From assembly GCF_002895945.1 (NCBI RefSeq), contig NZ_NPZB01000002.1:310001-374000 (forward strand): a stretch of DNA of 64,000 bases. The letters run 5' to 3'. Below the pieces are notes generated by a model. The model was not told where the DNA came from. It saw nothing but the letters and a program-made list of their open reading frames with translations, and searched no databases. The position numbers and the translations under genes are program-made. The stretch's first letter is position 1. Each line of letters starts with the position of its first letter. Shown here piece by piece: positions 29,937 through 38,197 of the stretch. The DNA is from Solilutibacter silvestris (GTDB lineage Bacteria; Pseudomonadota; Gammaproteobacteria; Xanthomonadales; Xanthomonadaceae).

Positions 29937-30009
29937 GTGTCGCTTTGTGTAAAGCGCGCGCGATGCGTGTCGCAATGTGTCGCGGCGTGCGAATCGACAT
30001 GGATCGACA
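29937..30009. promoter_or_regulatory. Phased TGTCG repeats, likely OmpR-type operator
   Basis: GTGTCGC occurs at 29937, 29967 and 29977, so two copies are exactly 10 bp apart and the third is 30 bp away. The complement of TGTCGA follows twice, as TCGACA at 29994-29999 and 30004-30009, again 10 bp apart. Two tandem pairs with one-helical-turn spacing, in opposite orientation, lie in the 155-bp spacer between the receptor gene and the response-regulator gene. This is the usual form of OmpR/PhoB-family sites. Assignment to the adjacent regulator is inference. Confidence 0.55.
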
Positions 30010-30053
30010 CGCAATCGTCTTCCCGGCGTTCATCGCACGTTGTATGTTGGCGC

Positions 30054-30764
30054 ATGGCCCAAACGCATCTCCTGGTGGTGGACGACGACCGCGAAATCCG
30101 CGGCCTGCTCGCCGTGGAATTGGCCAAGATGGGCTACGAGGTCGCCTGCGCCGAAAATGGCGCGGCGATGCGGCGCGCGCTTGAGCAGCAAACGATCGAT
30201 CTGGTGATCCTCGACTTGAACATGCCGGGTGAGGACGGACTGACGCTCTGCCGCCAGCTGCGCGCCGCCAGCCAGGTGCCGATCATCATGCTGACCGCAC
30301 GCGGCGAACCGCTTGACCGCATCATCGGGTTGGAGATGGGTGCCGACGATTACCTCGCGAAACCGTTCGAGCCGCGTGAACTGCTGGCGCGCATCCGCAG
30401 CGTGCTGCGACGGACCCATGCGCTGCCACACAATCTCGCGCCGGAGCAAATTCGCCGTGCGCGCTTCGCAGGCTGGACCTTCGATGTCGAGCATCGCCAA
30501 TTGATCGGTCCCGATGGCCGGGTGACGATCCTCGGTGGTGCCGAATTCCGCCTGTTGCGCCTGATGATTGATCACGCCAATCGCGTGCTCACCCGGGAGC
30601 AGCTCATCTCGCTCGGCGCCCTCGGGCAGAGCGAGGCGCTGGATCGCGCGGTCGACCTGCAAATCAGCCGGCTGCGTGCGCGCTTCGGCTCGCAAGGCGC
30701 CGACATCATTCGCACGGTCCGCAACCAGGGCTATGTGTTGGCCAGTGCAGTGGAGGTCGAATGA
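30054..30764 (+). CDS. OmpR/PhoB-family response regulator
   Basis: The 236-residue protein has a receiver domain (acidic residues D10-D12, phosphoacceptor D54 in LVILDLNMPGEDG, conserved T in MLTARG, K in LAKPFEP). A C-terminal winged helix from about residue 130 contains ILGGAEFRLLRLMIDHANRV and VDLQISRLRARF. The start MAQTHLLVVDDD gives the normal receiver start, although the frame is open upstream. It overlaps the kinase gene by 4 bp (ATGA), so the two are coupled. It probably regulates the divergent receptor gene. Confidence 0.92.
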   Translation: MAQTHLLVVDDDREIRGLLAVELAKMGYEVACAENGAAMRRALEQQTIDLVILDLNMPGEDGLTLCRQLRAASQVPIIMLTARGEPLDRIIGLEMGADDYLAKPFEPRELLARIRSVLRRTHALPHNLAPEQIRRARFAGWTFDVEHRQLIGPDGRVTILGGAEFRLLRLMIDHANRVLTREQLISLGALGQSEALDRAVDLQISRLRARFGSQGADIIRTVRNQGYVLASAVEVE

Positions 30765-32149
30765 TCCGCTTGCGCGCCCTCGACACGCTGAGCCGGCGGA
30801 TCTTCGTGATCCTGCTGCTCGGCATCACGATCGCCGCCATCGCCGGTGGCGAGTGGGCCGAACATCGCCAGACCGAAAGCCTTCACCACATCCAGGCGGA
30901 AAGAGCAGTCGAACGCGCCAGTGCGCTGTTGACTGGATTGCAAGGCGTGGTGCCGAAGCGCAGGCAACACGAGGCCAAGGAAAGCAGCGCCTTCCTGAGA
31001 TCCGCGAACGCCGCGGACGGTTCCGGGATGCGCGACGCCGAACTCACCGCGCTGATGCAGCCGCGCCTGTTGCCGGGCATGCAAGCATCGGTCGCGCGAT
31101 TGCCCACCGAACGTTGCCTGATTCCGGGAGATGGGGAAAGCCAAGTCGGAGTCAGCGAATCGGCATTCGAAGAAGCGCGCGATTCGAAGGCCGCTGTGGA
31201 AGCAGGCGCCTGCCTGCGGATGGATGCGAAGTTCGCGGATGGCAGTGCTTTGGACTTCATCACCGGGCCGCCGCCGTTGCTGAAACCCGCACAAGGAATG
31301 GATCTTGGCTTCCTGACCGTGCTCGGCGTCGCGACGGCGTTGCTCGCGCTGCTTGTTGCCCAGATCGCAGTCGCCCCGGTACGCACGTTGACACGGGCCG
31401 CTGCCGGATTTGGACCGGGAGATGAAGCGTCGCCACTACGCGAGCGCGGCTCAAGCGACGTGCGCACGGCCATCCGCGCATTCAATGGCATGCAACGACG
31501 GCTGGCGCGACATTCGGCGGAGCAGACTCACATGATCGCCGCAATCACCCACGATTTGCAGACGCCGATGACGCGCATGCGTTTGAAACTGGAAGCGATC
31601 GATGACGATGGCATCCGCAGCCGATTGCTGTCCGATTGGCAGGCGATGCGCGCGATTGTCGAGGAAGGCCTGGAGTTGGCCAGGAGTACGCATCTGCGTG
31701 AGGAAGCCGTCCTCCTCGATGTCGACTCGCTGATCGAGAGCATCGTCGAAGATGAGACCGAGGCAGGTCATCAAGTGACATTCCAGACCGCTGCCGGCCG
31801 CGACCTGCGCTGTCGTCCGCAGATGCTGCGGCGCTGCGTGCAGAACCTGGTCGACAACGCGATTCACTACGGTGGCAAGGCGGACATGGCCACGCGCGTC
31901 GATGCGCAAGGCTTCAGCATCGAGATTCGCGATGCGGGGCCGGGCATTCCCGAAGACAAACTGGAAGCGGTGTTCGAGCCGATGGCGCGGCTGGAGACGT
32001 CGCGTTCGCGCGAAACCGGCGGCACCGGGCTGGGACTCACCATCGCGCGGATTTTGGCGGCGCGCAACAATGCGACCCTGGCCTTGGCGAACCTGCCTGA
32101 AGGCGGGTTGCTGGCGACGATTCTCTTTGCGAACCCGGCGTACGACTAA
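30761..32149 (+). CDS. Membrane sensor histidine kinase
   Basis: The 462-residue protein has TM1 (about 13-30), a periplasmic domain (about 31-180), TM2 (about 181-203), a HAMP-like linker, and a HisKA domain with H264 in AAITHDLQTPMTRMR. The ATPase domain has the N box NLVDNAIHYGG, G1 DAGPGIP and G2 GGTGLGLTIA. The periplasmic part contains two cysteines, C119 and C151, that could form a disulfide or bind metal. It pairs with the regulator just upstream. The signal is unknown; the adjacent receptor suggests a periplasmic or outer-membrane ligand. Confidence 0.92.
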   Translation: MIRLRALDTLSRRIFVILLLGITIAAIAGGEWAEHRQTESLHHIQAERAVERASALLTGLQGVVPKRRQHEAKESSAFLRSANAADGSGMRDAELTALMQPRLLPGMQASVARLPTERCLIPGDGESQVGVSESAFEEARDSKAAVEAGACLRMDAKFADGSALDFITGPPPLLKPAQGMDLGFLTVLGVATALLALLVAQIAVAPVRTLTRAAAGFGPGDEASPLRERGSSDVRTAIRAFNGMQRRLARHSAEQTHMIAAITHDLQTPMTRMRLKLEAIDDDGIRSRLLSDWQAMRAIVEEGLELARSTHLREEAVLLDVDSLIESIVEDETEAGHQVTFQTAAGRDLRCRPQMLRRCVQNLVDNAIHYGGKADMATRVDAQGFSIEIRDAGPGIPEDKLEAVFEPMARLETSRSRETGGTGLGLTIARILAARNNATLALANLPEGGLLATILFANPAYD

Positions 32150-32173
32150 CTGCATGGCGGGTGGAAACGAAAG

Positions 32174-32197
32174 GGCCGGATCGCTCCGGCCTTTTTC
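32174..32197. terminator. Bidirectional terminator, right copy of the 24-bp inverted pair
   Basis: GGCCGGA pairs with TCCGGCC across TCGC and is followed by T5, ending the kinase transcript and, from the other strand, the DUF885 gene. The whole 24 bases are the exact reverse complement of 27231-27254. Confidence 0.85.
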
Positions 32198-32218
32198 ATT
32201 GACGATTGTTGCGACGAA

Positions 32219-34030
32219 TCAGTGTTTCTTCGCCACGATCCAGCGATCCACTTTCTGTTCCAGGATCGACATCGGCACTGCGCCGTCTTCCAGCACGACG
32301 GCATGGAATCCGCGCGGATCGAAGCGATCGCCGAGTTCCGTTTGCGCCTTCTTCTTCAGGCGCTGGATGGTGAGTTCGCCGACCTTGTAGGCGACCGCCT
32401 GTGACGGCCACGCGATGTAACGCTCGGCTTCGGCGGTGGCATCGGTGAGCGACACCGCGGAGTTGTTCATCATGTAGTCGATGGTCTGCTCGCGCGTCCA
32501 GTTCTTGCTGTGCAGGCCGGTGTCGGTGACCAGACGGATTGCCCGCCACAGTTCGTCCTGCAGGCGACCGAAATAGTCGTACGGCGTTTCATACACGCCC
32601 AGCGACTTGCCCAGTGATTCCGAATACAGTGCCCAGCCTTCGACATAGGCGGTGTTGCCGCCGAAGCGACGGAACGCCGGTACGCCCTTCAATTCCTGCT
32701 GGATGCCGATCTGGAAGTGATGTCCAGGGATGGCTTCGTGCAGGAACAGGTCTTCCGCCGACCACGTCTTGCGCGAGGGCAGGTCGAAGGTGTTGACGTA
32801 GAAGATGCCGGGGCGGCTGCCGTCCTCACTCGGGCTCTGGTATTCGCCGCCGGCGGCGGATTCCGCGCGGAACGCCTCGACCGGACGGATTTCGAAACCG
32901 GCCTTCGGCACCAGCGAGAACTGCTCGGGGATGCGCTTCATGATCCGCGCTTCCAGCCCACGATAGAACTTCAGCAGGTCATCTTCCGACTTGAACTGGA
33001 ACTGCTTGTCTTCGCGCATGAACTTGAAGAAGTCCTGCAACGATCCCTTGAAGCCGACATCCTTCATCACCTGCTGCATTTCGCCATGGATGCGTTCCAC
33101 TTCCGACAGGCCGATGGCGTGGATCTGGTCGGGCGTCAGGTCGGTGGTGGTGGTCTGGCGCACGTCGAAGGCGTACCACGCCGCGCCATTCGGCAGCTTG
33201 TCGAGGCCGACGCTGTCGCGCGTCTTCGGCAGGTAATCGTTGGCGATGTAGGCGCGCAACTTGCGGAACGCCGGCATCATCTCGCCGCCGATCATCGCCT
33301 GGTATTCCTTGGTCAATCGCGCCTTGTCGGCGGCGCTGAAGTTCGCTGGAAACTGCTTGATCGGACCCCAGAAAAGGCTGTCCTGCGGCTTGTCCTTGAT
33401 GATGGCGTCGTACTGCGGAACGACCTTGGTCATCAGTGCGCGCGGCTGCACCACGCCGGCTTTCACGCCGGCCTGCATGTCGGCGATGATGCTGTCGACC
33501 AGTACCGGGATGCGACGGCCGCGCTTCAGCCAGTTGTCGTAATCCTTCACCGTCTTGAACGGTTGCGCGCCAGTGCCGTTGCCGAGTTGCGCCATCTGCG
33601 TGGCGATGCTGCCCATCTGGTTCACCGGCATCATCCAGTCCGGATATTGCTCGCCCTCGAGGGATGCCTTGGAGTCATGCACGAACATTTCGTAGCTGAT
33701 CAATGCCTGGCCGCTAAGCCCGGAATCGCCGATGGATTCGATTTTCTTCAGCCAGCGCGCGGTGAACTCGTGGTTCTGCTTGCGGAATTCGGCGGAATAG
33801 AAATCCGGAAGCTGATCGTTGTAGCGATTGTCACCCTGGTAAGTCGCACCCAGCGGATTGAGCTTCAGCGATTCTTCCCAGTACTGCGCGTACAGGGCAT
33901 CGAGCTGTCTGGCCTTGGCGCTGCTCGCTGCAGGCGCGTGGGCCTGCTTGGCGGGTTCGGCGTTGAGGGTGGGAACGCTGGCGGCGAGGGCGATCGCGAA
34001 GGTGAGGTGGGCAAGACGCATGGACGGCAT
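32219..34030 (-). CDS. Exported DUF885 (zincin-like) protein
   Basis: The product (603 residues from this ATG; 600 from the second ATG at 34021) has a signal peptide ending near TLNAEP. It carries the DUF885 hallmark HEAIPGHHFQ in its C-terminal half, preceded by FYVNTFDLPSR and followed by YVEGWALYSESLGK. HExxxGHH is a gluzincin-like metal site, and members are predicted metallo-carboxypeptidases. It stands alone between a shared terminator and the sorbosone-dehydrogenase-like gene, 58 bp away. Substrate unknown; the choice between the two ATGs is open. Confidence 0.85.
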   Translation of the reverse strand: MPSMRLAHLTFAIALAASVPTLNAEPAKQAHAPAASSAKARQLDALYAQYWEESLKLNPLGATYQGDNRYNDQLPDFYSAEFRKQNHEFTARWLKKIESIGDSGLSGQALISYEMFVHDSKASLEGEQYPDWMMPVNQMGSIATQMAQLGNGTGAQPFKTVKDYDNWLKRGRRIPVLVDSIIADMQAGVKAGVVQPRALMTKVVPQYDAIIKDKPQDSLFWGPIKQFPANFSAADKARLTKEYQAMIGGEMMPAFRKLRAYIANDYLPKTRDSVGLDKLPNGAAWYAFDVRQTTTTDLTPDQIHAIGLSEVERIHGEMQQVMKDVGFKGSLQDFFKFMREDKQFQFKSEDDLLKFYRGLEARIMKRIPEQFSLVPKAGFEIRPVEAFRAESAAGGEYQSPSEDGSRPGIFYVNTFDLPSRKTWSAEDLFLHEAIPGHHFQIGIQQELKGVPAFRRFGGNTAYVEGWALYSESLGKSLGVYETPYDYFGRLQDELWRAIRLVTDTGLHSKNWTREQTIDYMMNNSAVSLTDATAEAERYIAWPSQAVAYKVGELTIQRLKKKAQTELGDRFDPRGFHAVVLEDGAVPMSILEQKVDRWIVAKKH

Positions 34031-34088
34031 CCGGTGGGGAATACCGCCGAGTGTGCGTCAGCGCCGCGATGCCGACCCGTGCCCAAAG

Positions 34089-35258
34089 TCAGGGGCGTAC
34101 GTAGTAGACGACGCCGGATTTGTCGTCGCTGAACAGGAAGGCGTCCGCGCCGACCCGCAATACGCCGCAGGGCCGGCCCATCACCTTGCCCGCTTGCAGG
34201 AAGCCGCTGACGAGATCGCGTTGTCCCGATCCATCCTTGCCCATCCGCACCAGCTTGTAGCCATGCCCGAGTTTCTGGCTGCCGGACCCGTGCAAGGCGA
34301 CCACATACTCATCCGCCAATTGGCTGTTGCCATTTTTCGGGAAGAGGTCGAAGCCGAGCGCCGAGCCATGGGCGATGAAGGTCGCCAGCGGGCGCACCAC
34401 GTTCGCGCAACCTTCCTTGCGCGGGAATTTGGGATCGGGCTTGATCGCCTTGCCGGCGACGTAGCACGACGGCCTGCCGTAATCGCCGGGCTTGATCGCA
34501 TAGAAGGTTTCGTTGGGCAGGTTCGGGCCGAGATGGTCGACGCCCTGGTTGGTCGCCATCAACTGGCCATCGACCACCGACATCCACACCGCGTTGCGCA
34601 GTCCGCGTGCGATCACGCGCTGGCCGCTGCCGTCGGGATTCATCTCGACCACCACCGCGCGCAAGGTTTCGCTTTCCACGCAGGCGTTGCAACTGCTGCC
34701 GATGGCGACGTACAGCTTGCCGTTCATCGGCACCACGGTGCGGGTGAGATGCCAGCCGCCGTTGGACGCGCTCATGCCGTGGTCGGGGAAACGCGCCACC
34801 AATTGCGCGGAACCGCTGGGCCGCGTTTCGCCCGGTGTGTAGCGATAGCGCAGCAGGGCATCGGTCAGCGCGACATAGATCCACTGCACGCCGGCCGCAT
34901 CCTTGAGGAAGGCGACGCTGTTGGGATTGCGCAGGCCGCTGGCCCAGGTGCTGATCTTGCCGATCTTGCCCGTGGCCGGATCGAAGTCGTCGAGCACGTA
35001 CACCGCGCCGCGCGTGTTGTCGGCGAGGTTGTCCATGTCGGTGAGGAAGATGCGGCCGTCCGGACTGCGCGCGAAGAATCGTGGACGCTTGAAGCCTTCG
35101 GCGACCGGCGTGATACGCAACGATGCCGGCGCCTGCAGATTGAAGCTGCGCCCGTCCTTCAGCGTGATGCGATGTGGCGTCAGCGCATCGGCGGCTGCTG
35201 CATGGCCGGTCATCGGCAAGTTAGCCAATATGGCGAGAAGCAGGGCAGCGATGCGCAT
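34089..35258 (-). CDS. Exported sorbosone-dehydrogenase-like beta-propeller protein
   Basis: The 389-residue product has a signal peptide (MRIAALLLAILANLPMTGHA) and a PQQ-type six-bladed propeller pattern. It shows FARSPDGRIFLTDM, VYVLDDFDP, GLRNPNSVAFL, LYVAIGSSCNAC and GLRNAVWMSVVDGQLMATNQG. Relatives are annotated as L-sorbosone or glucose/sorbosone dehydrogenases, which oxidise sugars with PQQ in the periplasm. Activity is unproven, and a CNAC pair could bind haem or form a disulfide. It lies 5 bp after the DUF502 gene in an apparent operon. Confidence 0.75.
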   Translation of the reverse strand: MRIAALLLAILANLPMTGHAAAADALTPHRITLKDGRSFNLQAPASLRITPVAEGFKRPRFFARSPDGRIFLTDMDNLADNTRGAVYVLDDFDPATGKIGKISTWASGLRNPNSVAFLKDAAGVQWIYVALTDALLRYRYTPGETRPSGSAQLVARFPDHGMSASNGGWHLTRTVVPMNGKLYVAIGSSCNACVESETLRAVVVEMNPDGSGQRVIARGLRNAVWMSVVDGQLMATNQGVDHLGPNLPNETFYAIKPGDYGRPSCYVAGKAIKPDPKFPRKEGCANVVRPLATFIAHGSALGFDLFPKNGNSQLADEYVVALHGSGSQKLGHGYKLVRMGKDGSGQRDLVSGFLQAGKVMGRPCGVLRVGADAFLFSDDKSGVVYYVRP

Positions 35259-35263
35259 GGCCG

Positions 35264-35917
35264 TCACTCCACCTTGCGGTACGGAATCGAATCCGGCGCG
35301 ACGGCGCCGCCGGAAATGATGAAACTCATCGCCTGATCGACGGACCAGTTGGTGGCGACGAGGTTTTGCACCGGCACGATTTCCAGATAGCCGCCGGTCG
35401 GATTCGGCGTGGTCGGGATGAACACCGCGGCCAATTCCTCGCCGGTGTTGGAATCGTGGAACACGCGCGTCACCAGTCCCACGGTCTTCATCCCCGGATG
35501 CGGGAATTCCACCAGCACCACGCGCTGCGTGCCGTCGGGCGACGTCTGCACCGTATCCAGCAATTTGCGCGCGCCGGAATACACGCTGTTGGCCAGCGGG
35601 ATCCGCGCGACCACCGCCTCGAACCATTGCAGCAAGGCCTGGCCGACCAGATGCTCGGCCAGCCAGCCGACCAGCAGGATCACCAGCAGGGTGCCGAACA
35701 GTGCGACCGCTCCCGTCACCAGTGATTGCTGCAGCCACGACAATGCAGGGGATTCGTGTGCCAGTTTCGACAGCAATGGCTGTACCCATGGCTGGCTGAT
35801 GTTGCTGAGCAGTCCGAAGACGAAACTCAGGACCACCCAGGTCAGCCAGATCGGCAACAGGGTGAGCAGGCCGGTGACGAGCAGGCGGCGTAGGGAAAGC
35901 GTGCGTTTGGATGCCAT
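35264..35917 (-). CDS. DUF502 family membrane protein
   Basis: The 217-residue protein starts with a basic stretch and LLVTGLLTLLPIWLTWVVLSF, then a second hydrophobic segment near residue 70. A soluble C-terminal part follows with IPLANSVYSGARKLLDTV and FIPTTPNPTGGYLEIVP, which are conserved DUF502 blocks. Its function is not established. It is read together with the DUF4442 and CnoX genes upstream (9-bp gap) and the propeller gene downstream. Confidence 0.85.
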   Translation of the reverse strand: MASKRTLSLRRLLVTGLLTLLPIWLTWVVLSFVFGLLSNISQPWVQPLLSKLAHESPALSWLQQSLVTGAVALFGTLLVILLVGWLAEHLVGQALLQWFEAVVARIPLANSVYSGARKLLDTVQTSPDGTQRVVLVEFPHPGMKTVGLVTRVFHDSNTGEELAAVFIPTTPNPTGGYLEIVPVQNLVATNWSVDQAMSFIISGGAVAPDSIPYRKVE

Positions 35918-35926
35918 GGCGCGATT

Positions 35927-36394
35927 TTACGTTGTCGCCGTCTTCGGTGCCTTCCTGCGCAGGTAAAGTTGCTTGCGCACGCGTGCGATCACCTCGCCGG
36001 AAGCATCGACAACATGGGTGTCGAACCAGCGCAGCACCTTGCCGCCGCTGGCGGCTTCCTCCAGCAATGACTGGATATCGGCGTCGCTCAGGTGGAATTC
36101 CGCGAAGACATCGCTGCGCCCCGGCTTGACGAATTCGATCGCGCCGGCCTTGTCCCAGACGATGTAATCGTTGCCGAGGGCGTGCATCACCAGCAGCATC
36201 CAGAACGGATCGGTCATCGCAAACAGATTGCCGCCGAACTGGGTGTTGACGTAGTTGCGGTTCCATGGCCGTTTGCGCAGCACCACGCGCGCACTGCGCC
36301 AATCGGCGCCGATGTGCTGGACGTGGATGCTGTTGAACAGGAACGGCGGCCACAGGTTCATCACCCAACGCAGCCGCGTCGGCGTCATCTGCAT
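35927..36394 (-). CDS. DUF4442 hotdog-fold protein (thioesterase-like)
   Basis: The 155-residue protein matches the DUF4442 pattern. WPPFLFNSIHVQHIGADWR and the block GGNLFAMTDPFWMLLVMHALG correspond to the central hotdog helix, and VWDKAGAIEFVKPGRSDV corresponds to the following strands. Hotdog proteins of this kind are putative acyl-CoA thioesterases, but no activity is proven for this branch. It begins 1 bp after the CnoX stop, so the two are co-translated. Confidence 0.78.
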   Translation of the reverse strand: MQMTPTRLRWVMNLWPPFLFNSIHVQHIGADWRSARVVLRKRPWNRNYVNTQFGGNLFAMTDPFWMLLVMHALGNDYIVWDKAGAIEFVKPGRSDVFAEFHLSDADIQSLLEEAASGGKVLRWFDTHVVDASGEVIARVRKQLYLRRKAPKTATT

Positions 36395-36395
36395 G

Positions 36396-37253
36396 TCAGG
36401 ACAGCAGAAGCGCCGACATCTGGCGACGATACTTGCCGACCAGATCGTCGTCCTCGATCACCCGGAACGCGTCGATCAGCGTCTTGCGCGGCAGGCCGTC
36501 CTCGAACTGGCGATTACGACGCAACATCTCCATGAACTGTTCCAGCGCGGTTTCGGCATCGCCCGCGACCAGCTTGTGCGCACCGAACAGATGGCGTGCG
36601 TGCAGATCGCCGGGATTGGCGGCGATCGCCTGTTCCAGCGTCGCGGGTGGCGGCGCATCCTTCAGCAATGCGGCGAAACCGAGCCGTGCGCGCGCCTGCA
36701 CGGCGCGATCGTCGGTGGCGAGATTGGCCGGCAACGCATCAAGCAACGATTCCGCTTCCGGCGCGGCACCGGTTTTCAGCAACGCCAGCGCGAGATCGAG
36801 ACGATGCGCGGGCTTGTCCGCTTCGCTTTCCACCAACTTGCGCAGGCGCAGCACTTCCTCGTGCGGATCGGCGGGCGGTGGTGGTGCTTCGGCTTCGCCA
36901 TCATTGCCGGCGGCGGGTTCGATGCCATTGCGCTTGAGGAATTCACGCAGCTCGCCTTCCGGCAATGCGCCCTGGAAACCATCGACCGGTTGGCCGTTGC
37001 GGATCAGGTAGACGGTGGGAATCGAGCGGATCTGGAACGCCGCGGCGATATCCGGCTCGCTTTCGGTATTGACCTTGGCGAGCTTGAATGCGCCATTGAA
37101 TTCGGCGGCGAGTTTTTCCAGCACGGGCGTCAGGGATTTGCACGGGCCGCACCATTCGGCCCAGAAATCGACCAGCACCGGGCCCTGCGTCGATGCCTGC
37201 AGCACCTCGCTTTCGAAGGTGGTGATGGAAACGTCGAGTACATGGGTGGACAT
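36396..37253 (-). CDS. cnoX: CnoX-type thioredoxin with TPR domain
   Basis: CnoX (YbbN) is a holdase that protects unfolded proteins from oxidation and delivers them to GroEL or DnaK. The 285-residue product has a thioredoxin domain (residues 1-110) with an intact redox site WC35-GPC38, a Pro/Glu linker, and a C-terminal tetratricopeptide-like region (about 130-285). E. coli CnoX lacks the CxxC site while the Caulobacter protein has it, so this one is probably redox active. The start MSTHVLDVSI is fixed by the domain start. It heads the four-gene minus-strand cluster. Confidence 0.88.
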   Translation of the reverse strand: MSTHVLDVSITTFESEVLQASTQGPVLVDFWAEWCGPCKSLTPVLEKLAAEFNGAFKLAKVNTESEPDIAAAFQIRSIPTVYLIRNGQPVDGFQGALPEGELREFLKRNGIEPAAGNDGEAEAPPPPADPHEEVLRLRKLVESEADKPAHRLDLALALLKTGAAPEAESLLDALPANLATDDRAVQARARLGFAALLKDAPPPATLEQAIAANPGDLHARHLFGAHKLVAGDAETALEQFMEMLRRNRQFEDGLPRKTLIDAFRVIEDDDLVGKYRRQMSALLLS

Positions 37254-37333
37254 GGGATTTTTCCAGTCGAACAGATGGTGAAATGATCGCATGCCTTGAT
37301 GAACGTGGCGATGGAACAGGGCAGACTGTCGCG

Positions 37334-37930
37334 ATGAATCGAATCCGTTTCGACCAATGGATGAGTGCCATCGCCATCGTGTCACTCGCACTCGCGTTGG
37401 CCATCGCCTGCAGCGCCAGCGGCTGGACGCCACGCCATGCGCTGGCCTTGCCCGGCACGCAGGAAATGCCGGGCCATCGCATCTTCAACCTGCTGGGGTT
37501 CGGCGTTCCGGGCGTCGCGTTGCTGTCGGCGGCGTTGCAGCGACGCTGGCGATCGCGCGACCAATCCGGGATGGTGGCCGGCATCGGCCTGTGGCTGTGT
37601 GCGATCGCGGCGCTGGCGTGGACTGCGCTCGGCATCTTCCCGATCGATGCCGGCGATCTCGCAGGTGAAGGCAGCCAGCACCACGCCGCACTGTGGATGG
37701 TCTGGCTGATCGCTGCATCCGCAGCCTTCGTGGCCTCGGCGATATGCGTGAAGGCCGCCGCGCGCGGGATCGCGGTGGTGGTGGCGGCCCTGTGGTTGAT
37801 TGTGGTTTTGGTGCTGCCGCCACTGATCGGAGGCTGGGCGCAAGTCGCGGCTGCCACGGCGTGGATGGCTTGGCCGTGGCTGCGATCCAGCGGGGAGGGC
37901 GACCACCCTGAGGCCCCTTTGGGGGATTGA
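37334..37930 (+). CDS. Multi-pass membrane protein (DUF998-like)
   Basis: The product (198 residues from this ATG; an earlier in-frame ATG lies at 37283) has about six hydrophobic segments. Its pattern GHRIFNLLGFGVPGVALL and GLWLCAIAALAWTALGIFPIDAGD resembles DUF998 integral membrane proteins. No catalytic residues are evident and I cannot give a function. It is divergent from cnoX. The stop codon overlaps the -35 box of the following tRNA gene. No clear ribosome binding site decides the start. Confidence 0.6.
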   Translation: MNRIRFDQWMSAIAIVSLALALAIACSASGWTPRHALALPGTQEMPGHRIFNLLGFGVPGVALLSAALQRRWRSRDQSGMVAGIGLWLCAIAALAWTALGIFPIDAGDLAGEGSQHHAALWMVWLIAASAAFVASAICVKAAARGIAVVVAALWLIVVLVLPPLIGGWAQVAAATAWMAWPWLRSSGEGDHPEAPLGD

Positions 37931-37955
37931 CGGCGCCGGCTCCAATCTGGATAAT
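37927..37955 (+). promoter_or_regulatory. Promoter of the tRNA-Arg gene
   Basis: TTGACG (37927-37932), a 17-bp spacer and GATAAT (37950-37955) form a near-consensus sigma-70 promoter. The predicted start is about six bases before the mature tRNA. The -35 box includes the stop codon of the preceding membrane-protein gene. Confidence 0.8.
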
Positions 37956-37967
37956 TACCGGCTCAGC

Positions 37968-38044
37968 GCGCCCGTAGCTCAGTTGGATAGAGCACCAGGC
38001 TACGAACTTGGGGGTCGGGCGTTCGAATCGCTCCGGGCGCACCA
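37968..38044 (+). tRNA. tRNA-Arg (anticodon ACG)
   Basis: The 77-nt cloverleaf reads clearly. The acceptor stem is GCGCCCG/CGGGCGC, the D arm is GCTCAGTTGGATAGAGC, and the anticodon stem CCAGG/CTTGG holds the loop CTACGAA (anticodon ACG). The T loop is TTCGAAT, and CCA is encoded. ACG is the normal inosine-modified arginine anticodon reading CGU/CGC/CGA. It has its own promoter and terminator, so it is monocistronic. Confidence 0.95.
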
Positions 38045-38055
38045 CTGATGAGAAG

Positions 38056-38079
38056 GCCAGCCGAAAGGCTGGCTTTTTT
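38056..38079 (+). terminator. Intrinsic terminator of the tRNA-Arg gene
   Basis: GCCAGCC (38056-38062) pairs with GGCTGGC (38067-38073) around a GAAA tetraloop, followed by six T. Confidence 0.9.
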
Positions 38080-38197
38080 CATGCGTGGTCGTCGGATTCC
38101 CGGCATCGCGTGCAACGCTCGGGCGTTCGCCGCCGCGCGAAGCGCTGCTATGACTTCGCCGATTTTCCCAGCACCGGGTTCGCACGTGCCGGCGCGA

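Noticed and set aside
34089..36368. Apparent 759-codon protein combining the sorbosone-dehydrogenase-like gene with upstream sequence.
   Set aside because: The upstream codons overlap DUF502 and DUF4442 in another frame; the signal peptide at 35258 marks the true start.
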